A DNA stretch of 64,000 bases from Dokdonia sp. (GTDB taxonomy: Bacteria; Bacteroidota; Bacteroidia; Flavobacteriales; Flavobacteriaceae): positions 203,073 to 267,072 of the forward strand of contig JAHDIF010000001.1 in the NCBI GenBank assembly GCA_020630915.1, given 5' to 3'. Shown piece by piece: positions 17,491 through 26,129 of the stretch. Numbering within the stretch: position 1 is the stretch's first letter; every line of letters begins with the position of its first letter. The translations under genes and the position numbers were made by a program. A model generated the notes under the pieces. That model was not told the origin of the DNA and did not search any database. It saw nothing but the letters and a program-made list of their open reading frames with translations.

Positions 17491-18654
17491 TTATCCGCGC
17501 CCAAATCCTTGAGGGGCTTTAATTTGATTCCAAACTTTGATTTCATCTTCTTCTGAAACTCCGCTTAGCACTTCTACAAAAATACCATCGCTTACGCCTA
17601 CCTCGATATCACGACGTTCAAATTCTTGATCTCCTATGGCCACCTCTACAAAAGGTTTTTTTGTCTTAGGGTCGTATTGGACAAGTGCTTCTTTAATTGA
17701 TAATACATCTGTTGCCTTCTCCAAAATAATACTTGCATTTGCACTCAAACCAGCTCGTATAAAGGTATCTTCATCAGTGCGATCGAGCGTTCCTTTGATC
17801 TCAAATTGTATGGCGCCGTTTTCGGCAACTCCTTTAGGGGCTATGTAATCCAGAACAGCATCAAAAGTTTTATTTTCTATTGCTCCCACGGTAATCTCTA
17901 GCGGTAAACCTTCCTTTATCTTGCCTACCTCGCTTTCATCTACCTTACCCTCAAAGATCATTTTATCTACATCTGCCAGTGTCGCAACCGTCGTACCATC
18001 GTTAAAATTATTTGCCTCAATTACTTGGTTCCCTGTTTTAACAGGCACGTCAAGAATCATCCCAGTTATGGTAGAACGAATTTGTGTGGTGGCCGCATTA
18101 CCTAAACCACTTGTAGTTCCTGTTTTTATAATATCATAATTTTGAGAGGCGCTCGTAAGATTTACCTGCTCTTGCTTTACTCGCTGCTCTGCTTGGTTAT
18201 AAGCATTTTGTATCCCATCAAAATCATTTGCAGAGATCACCCCTTTGTCAAACAGTGCTTTCTGACGATCGTAAATACTCTTCTGATTTTGGAAGGCTAG
18301 CTTAGCCGTTTCTACAGCCGTCCTTGCGCTTGCAATATTGTTTTTTGCATTAGTGAGGCTAGATACATTAGGCACTACTTCTATCTGAGCAATAAGGTCT
18401 CCTGCCTTTATATTATCTCCTGCTTCTACATAAATATCACTAATTATTCCAGAAATGTTCGGTTTTATAAGAACCTCCTCTTTAGGAACAATGCTCCCTG
18501 TAGCAACGGTTTTCTTAACAATGGTTCGATTAGAAGCTTTTTCTGTTTGATATACAACTGGGTCTTGTTTGTCCTTTGTATAGATATACCAAATACCCGC
18601 TGCAAATGCCACAACTATAATAAGTAATGTAATAATGGTTCCTGTTCGTTTCAT
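17491..18654 (-). CDS. HlyD/MacA-type periplasmic adaptor protein
   Basis: The 387-residue protein has an N-terminal membrane segment (6-26), a lipoyl half motif (PNISGIISDIYVEAGDNIKAGD), and a helical hairpin at about 95-160. The second half (STITGMILDVPVKTGNQVI) and barrel domains follow. It shares architecture with the second adaptor at 14585 but the two differ clearly. It lies 25 bases after the permease gene and is probably the partner of the MacB-like complex, with the TolC protein downstream. Confidence 0.9.
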   Translation of the reverse strand: MKRTGTIITLLIIVVAFAAGIWYIYTKDKQDPVVYQTEKASNRTIVKKTVATGSIVPKEEVLIKPNISGIISDIYVEAGDNIKAGDLIAQIEVVPNVSSLTNAKNNIASARTAVETAKLAFQNQKSIYDRQKALFDKGVISANDFDGIQNAYNQAEQRVKQEQVNLTSASQNYDIIKTGTTSGLGNAATTQIRSTITGMILDVPVKTGNQVIEANNFNDGTTVATLADVDKMIFEGKVDESEVGKIKEGLPLEITVGAIENKTFDAVLDYIAPKGVAENGAIQFEIKGTLDRTDEDTFIRAGLSANASIILEKATDVLSIKEALVQYDPKTKKPFVEVAIGDQEFERRDIEVGVSDGIFVEVLSGVSEEDEIKVWNQIKAPQGFGRG

Positions 18655-18679
18655 TCTATTAGTCTCTGATTGATTGTTT

Positions 18680-19939
18680 TTATTCTATTCTTAATGCGTC
18701 TATAGGTTTCATTTGTATGGCTCGCGTAGCTGGAATAAAACCTGCCAGTAATCCTGATATTATTAAAATTGTAAGTGCTACAAAGATCACTGTAATATTT
18801 ACCGATGGATTTGCAAAATTATCTACTTTCCCCACCTGATCTAAAATGGAGTTCATTACCCAAATAAATCCTGCTGCAACAGCAATTCCAGCCATTCCAG
18901 AAATTATAGTGAGTACTAATGACTCTTGTAAAATTTGCGATTTGATCTCCCAAGGTGTTGCACCTAATGCTCTACGCACTCCTATTTCTTTTGTTCGTTC
19001 TTTAACGACTATAAGCATAATGTTACTTATCCCAATTACACCAGACATAAGAACTAATGATCCTACAAAGTACCCTACAAAAGTGAGTATCGAGAAAAGC
19101 CCCATCACTCGACCAAATTCTTCTGCGAGATCAAAATGCCCTATGGCGCGCTTATCATCTGGATGGACAGAGCGTTGCTCCCTCATTATAGAAAAAACTT
19201 GCTCTTTCACCTCTGTAATCTGGGTGCCATCTTCTGCAGTAATTGCCATCCAACCTACGTTATCTCCTCGATTAAAAGCTTGAGAGAATGTCGTGAAGGG
19301 TACAAAAATAGTATTTGCCTCTTCTTCTGCATCACCACCACTTTTAGGATTTTTAAAGGTCCCAACCACAAGGAAGTTAACACCGTTAACTTTTATGTAG
19401 GTATCTAGAGGTTCTTCTCCTAAATCGTAAAGACCCTTTACGACATCTTCCCCTATAACACAGACCTTGCGCTTCTCATCAATATCTGAATAAGAAACAA
19501 ACCTTCCTGAAGTAATATCTAGTGGCTGTTGCTTAATAAATTCTGGGTAATCACCATAAATACTAAAAGCACCTGTTTTTTCATTACGTGTCACATTATT
19601 TGCACCATTATACCCTCCCAATTGATTACGTGGAGAAATATATTTAAGAGCAGGAACTTTCTCCCGAAGCATCTCTACATCTTCAGTTTTAAAGTTAAAA
19701 TAGCGTCCTTTGGGCAGTCCTTTATAGGGCATAGAAGTTCCTTGCGACCACATAAACATGGAGTTTGTGGCAAAGTCTCCAAAATCTGCAGAGACACCAT
19801 TCTTCAAACCATTTGTTAGGGCTAATAAGAGTACTAAAATGAGTATTCCCCAGAATACACCAAAAGCGGTAAGTAGTGTGCGAAACTTGTTTGCGTTAAG
19901 CGCCTCTAGTATTTCGTTCCAGCGATCTCTATTAAACAT
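18680..19939 (-). CDS. MacB/FtsX-type ABC transporter permease
   Basis: The ATG at 19939 (MFNRDRWNEILEAL) is preferred over a TTG ten codons earlier. The alternative would place the palindrome in the protein, and the paralogue downstream of the ATPase begins in the same way (MFDIERWQEIFETI). The 419-residue protein has one N-terminal membrane helix (about 20-42), a large periplasmic MacB_PCD domain, and three C-terminal helices in an FtsX domain (GVIGISNIMLIVVKERTKEI). It is one half of a heterodimeric mechanotransmission-type exporter, with no fused ATPase. Confidence 0.9.
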   Translation of the reverse strand: MFNRDRWNEILEALNANKFRTLLTAFGVFWGILILVLLLALTNGLKNGVSADFGDFATNSMFMWSQGTSMPYKGLPKGRYFNFKTEDVEMLREKVPALKYISPRNQLGGYNGANNVTRNEKTGAFSIYGDYPEFIKQQPLDITSGRFVSYSDIDEKRKVCVIGEDVVKGLYDLGEEPLDTYIKVNGVNFLVVGTFKNPKSGGDAEEEANTIFVPFTTFSQAFNRGDNVGWMAITAEDGTQITEVKEQVFSIMREQRSVHPDDKRAIGHFDLAEEFGRVMGLFSILTFVGYFVGSLVLMSGVIGISNIMLIVVKERTKEIGVRRALGATPWEIKSQILQESLVLTIISGMAGIAVAAGFIWVMNSILDQVGKVDNFANPSVNITVIFVALTILIISGLLAGFIPATRAIQMKPIDALRIE

Positions 19940-19953
19940 TTGTATATTTTTTT

Positions 19954-19967
19954 GCTTTCGCGAAAGC
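19954..19967. repeat. Palindrome GCTTTCGCGAAAGC just upstream of a permease start
   Basis: This is an exact copy between the two permease genes, ending 15 bases before the chosen start codon of the second. A hairpin here could affect ribosome access. Confidence 0.95.
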
Positions 19968-19980
19968 AAGATTAAACACT

Positions 19981-21225
19981 CTACTCATCTCTTAAAGCTT
20001 CTATGGGTCTAATATTTGCAGCTCTACGTGCCGGTATATAACCAGCGAGTGCTCCTGCCACAATCAAAATAATTACCGTTGAAATTGCCGTAACAAAATC
20101 TACCTGAGGAAACTTGATGAAATCACTATCAATTTGCGGCCCAACTAACTCTAGTAAACCAACACCAAAAAATAATCCTAAAAATCCTGCAATTGCTGTT
20201 ATAAAAATAGACTCCTGAAGAATCATAGCGATAATAGAACTAGGTAATGCTCCTAACGCTTTTCTTACACCAATCTCCTTGGTGCGCTCTTTGACGATAA
20301 TAAGCATAATGTTACTTACCCCTACTACTCCTGCAATAATAGTCCCGATTCCTACAAACCAAAATACCATACGTATGGTATCTATAAGGCTATATATTTT
20401 TTGTGCCTCCTCTAAATTATACCTCACACGCACTGCACTGCGGTCATCTGGCGCGATCTGATATCTTGCTTTAATCTCATCTTCTATACCCTGACTCACT
20501 CTTGCTGAGAGTGCTACGGCCTCATCAAAATTGTCAGACATCTTTACCGTAAATGCCATAGACCTCAACTTGTCTCCCGCGTTAAAAACTCGTTGAGCTG
20601 TACTTAGCGGTATAAAAACTCGAGTCTCCTCACGTTCTCCTCCAGGATCAGTATAGACACCCGCTACTAGAAAGTTTATGCCGCTTATAATGATAGTTTT
20701 GCCTATTGCCTCTTCTGTTTTAAAAAGGTCGTTTTTAACTTTCTGTCCAATGATCGCGATTTTGGTACCTTCTTCTTGATCTTTCTGGGTTAAAAATCTA
20801 CCTGCAGAGAGTGTCGCATTTTCTATATACTGCTGGCCATAATTAGCACCTTGCACTCTATAATTACCCGATTCATTTTTATAATTAACCTGCCCTCCCC
20901 AAAGGGTCCACATTCCCGTTTTATGGTCTATAGCGTCTTCAAACTTGGTGTTTATATTTTCATAATCACTGTTGCGCATCTGGATACGGCGTCCTGGATT
21001 TAGTCCTGCATATTCTTTTGTAGTAACTCCTGTCCACACATTTACTCGGCTCTCAGCATCTTGTGCAAACTGTGTTTGTACTCCTTTCTGGATTCCAGTA
21101 CTAAAGCCCAATAGGATCACAAGAATAAAAATCCCTGAAGCCACAGATAAGCCCGTCAAGAATGTGCGGAGTTTATTTTTTCCTATGGTTTCAAAAATTT
21201 CTTGCCAGCGTTCTATATCAAACAT
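19981..21225 (-). CDS. MacB/FtsX-type ABC transporter permease
   Basis: The 414-residue protein has the same layout as the next permease: an N-terminal helix (about 20-40), a periplasmic domain, and FtsX helices with GVSNIMLIIVKERTKEIGVR. The end is ARRAANIRPIEALRDE. Its start overlaps the ATPase stop by eight bases, showing tight translational coupling. It probably forms a heterodimer with the permease at 18680 around an ATPase dimer. Confidence 0.92.
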   Translation of the reverse strand: MFDIERWQEIFETIGKNKLRTFLTGLSVASGIFILVILLGFSTGIQKGVQTQFAQDAESRVNVWTGVTTKEYAGLNPGRRIQMRNSDYENINTKFEDAIDHKTGMWTLWGGQVNYKNESGNYRVQGANYGQQYIENATLSAGRFLTQKDQEEGTKIAIIGQKVKNDLFKTEEAIGKTIIISGINFLVAGVYTDPGGEREETRVFIPLSTAQRVFNAGDKLRSMAFTVKMSDNFDEAVALSARVSQGIEDEIKARYQIAPDDRSAVRVRYNLEEAQKIYSLIDTIRMVFWFVGIGTIIAGVVGVSNIMLIIVKERTKEIGVRKALGALPSSIIAMILQESIFITAIAGFLGLFFGVGLLELVGPQIDSDFIKFPQVDFVTAISTVIILIVAGALAGYIPARRAANIRPIEALRDE

Positions 21226-21919
21226 ATTGACTCGCTTTTACTTGATTCACCACTGTATCGTCTATAATACGACCATCTTTAAGATTGACAATACGCTTAG
21301 TCATCTCTGCAATATCTGGCTCGTGTGTAACAACAAGTATCGTTTTACCCTCATCATTAATACCTTGTATAAGATCCATTACTTCGTAAGAAGTTTTTGT
21401 ATCTAGTGCTCCTGTAGGCTCATCTGCTAATAATACTTTAGGATCACTAGCCAAAGCTCTTGCAATTGCCACACGCTGTTTCTGTCCTCCAGAAAGTTCA
21501 CTAGGTAAATGCATTGCCCAATCTGCAAGGCCTACTTTCTCCAGATAATGCATCGCTCTATCCGTACGCTCTGCTCTTTTCATACCTTGATAATACAACG
21601 GCATAGAAACGTTATCTAACGCATTCTTATAATTAATAAGGTTAAAGGACTGAAATATAAATCCAAGAAATTTATTGCGATACTGAGCGGCTACCTTTTC
21701 ATTAAGATCCCTAATAGGAACGTTGTCTAAGACATAGGTGCCTTGATCTGCCTCATCTAGCATTCCTAAAATATTGAGTAAGGTAGACTTACCGGATCCA
21801 GATGAACCCATAATAGAAACTAACTCACCTTCTTTTACATTAAAATTGATCCCTTTCAGAACGTGAAGCGAGTTGCTTCCCATTTGGTAAGATTTGTGAA
21901 GGTCTTTTATTTCGATCAT
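21218..21919 (-). CDS. MacB/LolD-type ABC transporter ATPase
   Basis: The ATG at 21919 (MIEIKDLHKSYQ) is preferred to a GTG six codons upstream, because family members start at this point. The 233-residue protein has Walker A GSSGSGKST (38-46), the signature LSGGQKQRVA near 146, Walker B VLLADEPTGALD near 167 and the switch His in VVTHEPD. It is the nucleotide-binding subunit of the exporter and the first gene of the operon. Substrates could be lipoproteins, peptides or toxic compounds, and the sequence does not decide this. Confidence 0.93.
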   Translation of the reverse strand: MIEIKDLHKSYQMGSNSLHVLKGINFNVKEGELVSIMGSSGSGKSTLLNILGMLDEADQGTYVLDNVPIRDLNEKVAAQYRNKFLGFIFQSFNLINYKNALDNVSMPLYYQGMKRAERTDRAMHYLEKVGLADWAMHLPSELSGGQKQRVAIARALASDPKVLLADEPTGALDTKTSYEVMDLIQGINDEGKTILVVTHEPDIAEMTKRIVNLKDGRIIDDTVVNQVKASQYV

Positions 21920-21934
21920 AGTCAACGCGTTAAA

Positions 21935-21970
21935 CACACAATATTACAGCTAACAACCTAAAATTGTGTG
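21935..21970. promoter_or_regulatory. Inverted repeat upstream of the exporter operon
   Basis: CACACAAT (21935-21942) and ATTGTGTG (21963-21970) form an 8-bp inverted repeat with a 20-base spacer, 16 bases before the ATPase start codon. It could be an operator or a leader hairpin. No matching regulator gene is adjacent. Confidence 0.3.
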
Positions 21971-22132
21971 AAATTGATGTTAAGACCTATGGATAATGGC
22001 TAGTTATTAAAAGTCTCCCTTAAAAGACTATGTATAGGCAAGACTGTTACACCCTAAGGTGTTAGGGTTTTGTTAAAAAATCTCTACCCAACAAAAGTAA
22101 TATCGGTACACAAACATGCCTACCAAAAAAAC

Positions 22133-22372
22133 TTAGCGATCAGTTGCTTTTTCCTTCTTTCGAGATTTCCAAACAAAGTAAAACACCCCAGCTACAAGAA
22201 TGTAAGGGATCACCATCAAGTATTTGATCCCGTTATTAATTCCTTTTGCAGTACTACTATCTGCCTCAGACTCTAAGACCGCTCGGCACATAGCGCATTG
22301 TGCAGGGTACGCTTTCGCGAAAGCAAAAACAACCAACAAAACAAAGACTGTATATACAATTCGTCTGTTCAT
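22133..22372 (-). CDS. Small two-helix membrane protein with CxxC motif, oxidase cluster
   Basis: The 79-residue protein has a signal-like helix (5-24), then Cys26 and Cys29 in QCAMCRA, a linker, and a second helix at about 48-67 with a basic tail. It is the last gene of the cytochrome oxidase cluster, three bases after the DUF420 gene. The paired cysteines and the context suggest a role in metal handling or oxidase assembly, but I know no defined function. Residues 17-21 (AFAKA) at the signal cleavage region come from an exact palindrome copy. Confidence 0.75.
   Translation of the reverse strand: MNRRIVYTVFVLLVVFAFAKAYPAQCAMCRAVLESEADSSTAKGINNGIKYLMVIPYILVAGVFYFVWKSRKKEKATDR
22311..22324. 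repeat. Palindrome GCTTTCGCGAAAGC inside the small CxxC protein gene
   Basis: This is an exact copy read as AFAKA at the end of the first hydrophobic segment. Confidence 0.95.
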
Positions 22373-22375
22373 ACA

Positions 22376-22918
22376 CTAGGCATAATATGGTGAGATCATC
22401 AAGTATACAACTACTCCCGTAATCGCCACGTAGAGCCAGATAGGAAATGTAATTTTTGCAATTTTTTTATGCTTATCAAATCGTTCTGCAAGGGCTCTTA
22501 CATAGGTTATAAGTACCAAAGGAATTACACCTATAGACAATAAAATATGACTAATGAGAATGAAAAAATAAACATAACGTATCGCTCCTTCACCACCGTA
22601 TGGCGTTGAATCTGATGTCATATGGTAGGCTACATACATTGCCAGAAAAAGCACAGACAATGTGATGGCAAACTTCATTAATAGCTCGTGAGCTTTCCGG
22701 TTTCCGTTTTTTATCTGGATCACAGCCAGGATAAGCACTAATGCTGTCAAGCCATTAATTGAAGCATATATGGGCGGCAAAAAGGTAAGTGGTTCTACAT
22801 CTACCCCAAAATCTTTGAGTTTAATCCCGAATAAAATAGCTACTGCAATTGGGATTGCGATAGAGAGAATAATAATCCATTTTTGATACTTTTTTTCTTT
22901 TGCTGTAAGTGTATCCAT
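22376..22918 (-). CDS. DUF420 membrane protein (CtaM-like)
   Basis: The 180-residue protein has five predicted membrane segments and conserved histidines within them (for example AYHMTSD and LISHILLSIGVIPLV), as in the DUF420 family. Members lie beside SCO and cytochrome oxidase genes, and a relative in Gram-positive bacteria (CtaM) is needed for oxidase assembly. The gene sits one base after the SCO gene and three before the CxxC protein. A role in oxidase maturation is inferred from family and position. Confidence 0.85.
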   Translation of the reverse strand: MDTLTAKEKKYQKWIIILSIAIPIAVAILFGIKLKDFGVDVEPLTFLPPIYASINGLTALVLILAVIQIKNGNRKAHELLMKFAITLSVLFLAMYVAYHMTSDSTPYGGEGAIRYVYFFILISHILLSIGVIPLVLITYVRALAERFDKHKKIAKITFPIWLYVAITGVVVYLMISPYYA

Positions 22919-22919
22919 T

Positions 22920-23657
22920 TTAGTCCAATAGTTTTTGTATATCTTCTATTAAAATATCTATTTGAGGAGTTTCTCCCTCTGGTGTGACTTCACCGTCTGC
23001 TGGGATAAAACCTCGATAATATATAAGTGGGTTGCCAAATTTATCTTTTCTAGATCTTATAAATCCGTTTTTATCTACTAGAGCAAAGAGTCCTGAGTGA
23101 TATAAATCTTTGGGCTCTTGACTTCCTTCTGCCGCGGGCAAGTAAAAACCTGTGTTAGAAAGATTTCTTAGCGTATCGCGATCTCCAGTCATAAAGTGCC
23201 AGTTAGGATGCGTAACACCGTACTGCCCTGCATATTCCTTCAATATTTCTGGCTGATCATACTCTGGATCCATAGAAAAGGAAGCAATCCCAAAATCTTC
23301 TCGATCTGCAAATTGCTCTGCAATGAGTTGCATATTATGCGTCATTGGGATACAGATGTTAGGACAACGTGTAAAGAAGAAATCTACGAGATAGACCTTT
23401 CCCCTATAATTTGCATTGGTAATCGTATCGTTATCTTGATTCACAAATGAAAACGAGGGCACCTTACGATCTTTTCCGTTTTGATTGATATATACCAGAC
23501 CGTGATCTTCAGACGCTTCATCTACTCCACCTACGGCGTGCATACGTCCTCCACGAGTGACATCATCATTGGTAAGTCTTCTAAAAATTTTAGGGATGAA
23601 GATGATCCCAAAAATCAATACAATAAAAGCAATCCCTATGTACGTATTCTTACGCAT
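22920..23657 (-). CDS. SCO1/SenC-family copper chaperone
   Basis: The 245-residue protein has an N-terminal membrane anchor (7-22) and a thioredoxin fold. Copper ligands are Cys98 and Cys102 in FTRCPNICIPM and His187 in LYHSG. SCO proteins deliver copper to, or reduce, the CuA site of oxidase subunit II. Its start codon overlaps the stop of the upstream gene by one base, and DUF420 follows directly. The client would be the subunit II encoded at 57660 in the second respiratory operon. Confidence 0.93.
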   Translation of the reverse strand: MRKNTYIGIAFIVLIFGIIFIPKIFRRLTNDDVTRGGRMHAVGGVDEASEDHGLVYINQNGKDRKVPSFSFVNQDNDTITNANYRGKVYLVDFFFTRCPNICIPMTHNMQLIAEQFADREDFGIASFSMDPEYDQPEILKEYAGQYGVTHPNWHFMTGDRDTLRNLSNTGFYLPAAEGSQEPKDLYHSGLFALVDKNGFIRSRKDKFGNPLIYYRGFIPADGEVTPEGETPQIDILIEDIQKLLD

Positions 23658-24349
23658 TACTTTTCCTTTTTAGGCATACGTTGTTCTAACTCTGGACTAG
23701 CGTTGTTATTTTTCTTAAGCGCTAAACGATACTCTGCCAGCAAGATTTTAATATCATCTTTTATATAGCCCATCTCTACTGCTTGGGTAAAATCGTACCC
23801 AAAGGCATTTAGTTTTTTCTCGTCGTGTCCTGCTCGTAAAGCTCTGGCTCTATCAATAATAAATACATCTGGATGATCGCCATCTGGCGTAAGGTCTAAG
23901 CCAGTACCAAGGCTTCTAAAATGTGCTCTCGCTTTTTCCTTACTCACGGCAATAAAACGCATTTTTGAAACATCAAAAATTCTTCCTAGCTCAACTTTAA
24001 GGTCGCTAATGGCTTTTTCACTTCCAGGATTTACAAACAATATTAACTGGAAATCTTCGTACTTTACAAAGTACTTATACACCATTAGATTAAGGTTTGC
24101 CGTATACCCGACATTACCCTTGAGTTGATCGCCTAAGTAGCCTACAAGAGAGACGCGATCTTTTAACGTAAGTGTTTCATCTGTAGAAAGTTCTGGTATT
24201 TTTATTTCGCGTAGAGCAAACTGATCTACATCTGCCACCTTATCAGTTTTGATAGGTAGTTTTGCAAAATTGTATACCCCTGATGAGAAAAACAGGTAGG
24301 CTACCACAGGTAGTACAAAAAGTGCTATGAGTACAAGTTTTTTTTTCAT
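23657..24349 (-). CDS. Membrane-anchored protein of the oxidase cluster, function unknown
   Basis: The 230-residue protein has one N-terminal hydrophobic helix (4-22) and a soluble domain outside the membrane. The pattern of the domain, with LILFVNPGSE, then FIAVSKEKAR, then PDVFIIDRARALRAG, resembles a degenerate thioredoxin or SCO-like fold without the cysteine pair. It overlaps the SCO gene by one base, so the two are probably translated together. A role alongside SCO is inferred from position only. Confidence 0.65.
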   Translation of the reverse strand: MKKKLVLIALFVLPVVAYLFFSSGVYNFAKLPIKTDKVADVDQFALREIKIPELSTDETLTLKDRVSLVGYLGDQLKGNVGYTANLNLMVYKYFVKYEDFQLILFVNPGSEKAISDLKVELGRIFDVSKMRFIAVSKEKARAHFRSLGTGLDLTPDGDHPDVFIIDRARALRAGHDEKKLNAFGYDFTQAVEMGYIKDDIKILLAEYRLALKKNNNASPELEQRMPKKEK

Positions 24350-24454
24350 CTGTTAGTTTTTACTTTTAATATGAGTCAGATGTAATAGCCATTAATCATG
24401 TTGATGCCTATGAGACCTATTATATGTAACTCCTTTCACAAATCAACAGCTAAA

Positions 24455-24484
24455 AAAAGGCGGTTTTTTCAAACCGCCTTTTTC
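24455..24484 (-). terminator. Terminator-like hairpin after oxidase subunit IV
   Basis: AAAGGCGGTTT pairs with AAACCGCCTTT around a TTTC loop, with A and T runs on the two sides. It follows the subunit IV stop by about seven bases, so it may end or attenuate the transcript before the SCO part of the cluster. Confidence 0.85.
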
Positions 24485-24490
24485 AATATT

Positions 24491-24874
24491 TTAAAAATCC
24501 CAACTCTGGAAGCCAGTGTCGTATACATCAAATATATAATCTCCTTCTGTGAGTAATATAAATACTAAATAGCAGATTAAGAATACTGCTGTCCATACTA
24601 CTGCTCTACGTAGTCCTTTTACCTCATCACGCATGTGCATAAAATCCCAAGTGATATAATATGCCTTAAATATGGTAAGGATAATGAATATCCAGTTTAG
24701 ATATTTCATTCTTAACAAAGTACCTTCAATCAAGAATTCTGGTTTGTAGATACCTAATACTACTTCTATTGCAGTAACGATAGATAATACAATTAGTACG
24801 CCCCAAATCTTACTAACGTTAGACTTGAATTTTAAAAGTCCTCTAAATATTTCTAATTTATGCTCGTGTGCCAT
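24491..24874 (-). CDS. Cytochrome c oxidase subunit IV, caa3-type
   Basis: The 127-residue protein has three membrane segments (about 24-43, 58-76, 88-108) and the typical sequence KAYYITWDFMHMRDEVKGLR of the bacterial COX4 family. It is a small accessory subunit of the oxidase in the cytoplasmic membrane. It follows the subunit III gene by 90 bases, in which a decayed palindrome lies. Confidence 0.9.
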   Translation of the reverse strand: MAHEHKLEIFRGLLKFKSNVSKIWGVLIVLSIVTAIEVVLGIYKPEFLIEGTLLRMKYLNWIFIILTIFKAYYITWDFMHMRDEVKGLRRAVVWTAVFLICYLVFILLTEGDYIFDVYDTGFQSWDF

Positions 24875-24940
24875 TTTGTAATGGTTTATTTTATTTTATC
24901 GTCTCTCTGTATGTGAGATTTCTTGACTCTTAAGATTTCC

Positions 24941-24955
24941 GCTTTCGCCGAAATG
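24941..24955. repeat. Decayed palindrome copy
   Basis: GCTTTCGCCGAAATG resembles the core with one inserted C and a changed right end. It lies between oxidase subunit IV and the subunit III gene. Confidence 0.55.
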
Positions 24956-24964
24956 AAAATGAAA

Positions 24965-25942
24965 TTATACTAAGTAGAAGAAAGTAAATACAAATACCCA
25001 CACAAGGTCTACAAAGTGCCAGTATAGTCCAACTTTCTCTACCATCTCATAGTGTCCTCTTCTTTCGTATGTTCCTAAGATCACATTAAAGAATATAATC
25101 ACGTTAATCATTACTCCGGAGAATACGTGAAATCCGTGAAATCCTGTAATAAAGAAAAAGAAATCTGCAAATAGCGGTGTCCCATATTCATTGTGACGCA
25201 AGTTTGCGCCTTCTACAATAGCTACGGCATCTTTGTTTAATCTCTTGAGAGATTCTTCTCTACTTAAAACAGTCTTTTCTCCCCTCTCTGTGAGTGTTTG
25301 TGTACGAATAAGTACATTAGGACTTGCAGCAAATCCTGCTTGTATTTCTTGAATGGTAAATTCTGATAATTCCTTTTCATCGTCATACCAGATACCGTTT
25401 TTACTTTCGTGAGTAACACGATCACCCTCTATGGTAGTTGCAATATCTCTAAGCGCAACACGGTTACCGTCTGTATCAACAAATTGTAAAATCTTACCTC
25501 CTTTAGTCTCTACAGCTCCATAATCTCCTTGGATAAAAGTTGCCCATTCCCAAGCCTGTGATCCTACAAAGATTGCTCCTCCTATGATGGTAAGGAACAT
25601 ATACCAGATTACTTTCTTCTGTTTCATATGATGACCAGCATCTACGGCAAGTACCATTGTTACAGAAGACATAATAAGAATAAACGTCATAAACGCTACA
25701 TAGATCATCGGGTAATTCCCGTGAAAAAAAGGAACGTGCGTAAACACTTCATCTGCAATAGGCCAAGAGTCTATAAATTTAAATCTCGAAAAACCGTAAG
25801 CTGCTAGAAATCCAGAGAATGTCAAGGCATCAGATACGATAAAAAACCACATCATTAGTTTTCCATAACTTGCTTTAAGTGGCTGGTTTCCACCGCCCCA
25901 AGTAGCTCCTTCTTCTCCTGTATGTTGCACCGTAGCGTCCAT
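24965..25942 (-). CDS. Cytochrome c oxidase subunit III with long soluble insertion
   Basis: The ATG at 25942 is chosen; a TTG two codons earlier is less likely. The 325-residue protein has the subunit III helices (for example KLMMWFFIVSDALTFSGFLA and FFFITGFHGFHVFSGVMI, ending WHFVDLVWVFVFTFFYLV). Between helices, at about residues 137-250, lies a roughly 110-residue hydrophilic segment absent from ordinary subunit III. It contains LQFVDTDGNRVALRD and FAASPNVLIRTQ. Subunit III stabilises the catalytic core. A second, shorter paralogue is just upstream. Confidence 0.9.
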   Translation of the reverse strand: MDATVQHTGEEGATWGGGNQPLKASYGKLMMWFFIVSDALTFSGFLAAYGFSRFKFIDSWPIADEVFTHVPFFHGNYPMIYVAFMTFILIMSSVTMVLAVDAGHHMKQKKVIWYMFLTIIGGAIFVGSQAWEWATFIQGDYGAVETKGGKILQFVDTDGNRVALRDIATTIEGDRVTHESKNGIWYDDEKELSEFTIQEIQAGFAASPNVLIRTQTLTERGEKTVLSREESLKRLNKDAVAIVEGANLRHNEYGTPLFADFFFFITGFHGFHVFSGVMINVIIFFNVILGTYERRGHYEMVEKVGLYWHFVDLVWVFVFTFFYLV

Positions 25943-26063
25943 AGTCAAAAATTGGTTAAATAATTGGTTGCAAAAATAGGTATTTTATCTCCTTATTTCA
26001 AGAATAAAATTGTGATTTATAATGGGTCTAAGTATGCCTTAACGCTTCAATCCCTTAAAGATG

Positions 26064-26117
26064 GTGAACCTTGCCTACCGGCAGGCAGGTCTCGCCAGCT
26101 TAATTTCGCGAAAGCGT
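26064..26117 (+). repeat. Compound repeat: GCCTACCGGCAGGC module plus decayed core palindrome
   Basis: A GTGAACC..GCAGGTCTCGC module containing the near-palindrome GCCTACCGGCAGGC is followed by AATTTCGCGAAAGC (two changes from the core). The same module, rearranged, precedes the core palindrome at 55649-55686. It lies between the two subunit III genes. Confidence 0.75.
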
Positions 26118-26129
26118 ACTCACACATAT

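Noticed and set aside
22052-22067. CCCTAAGGTGTTAGGG hairpin as a terminator
   Set aside because: The T run follows on the plus strand, where no gene ends; on the minus strand the hairpin is followed by mixed sequence.
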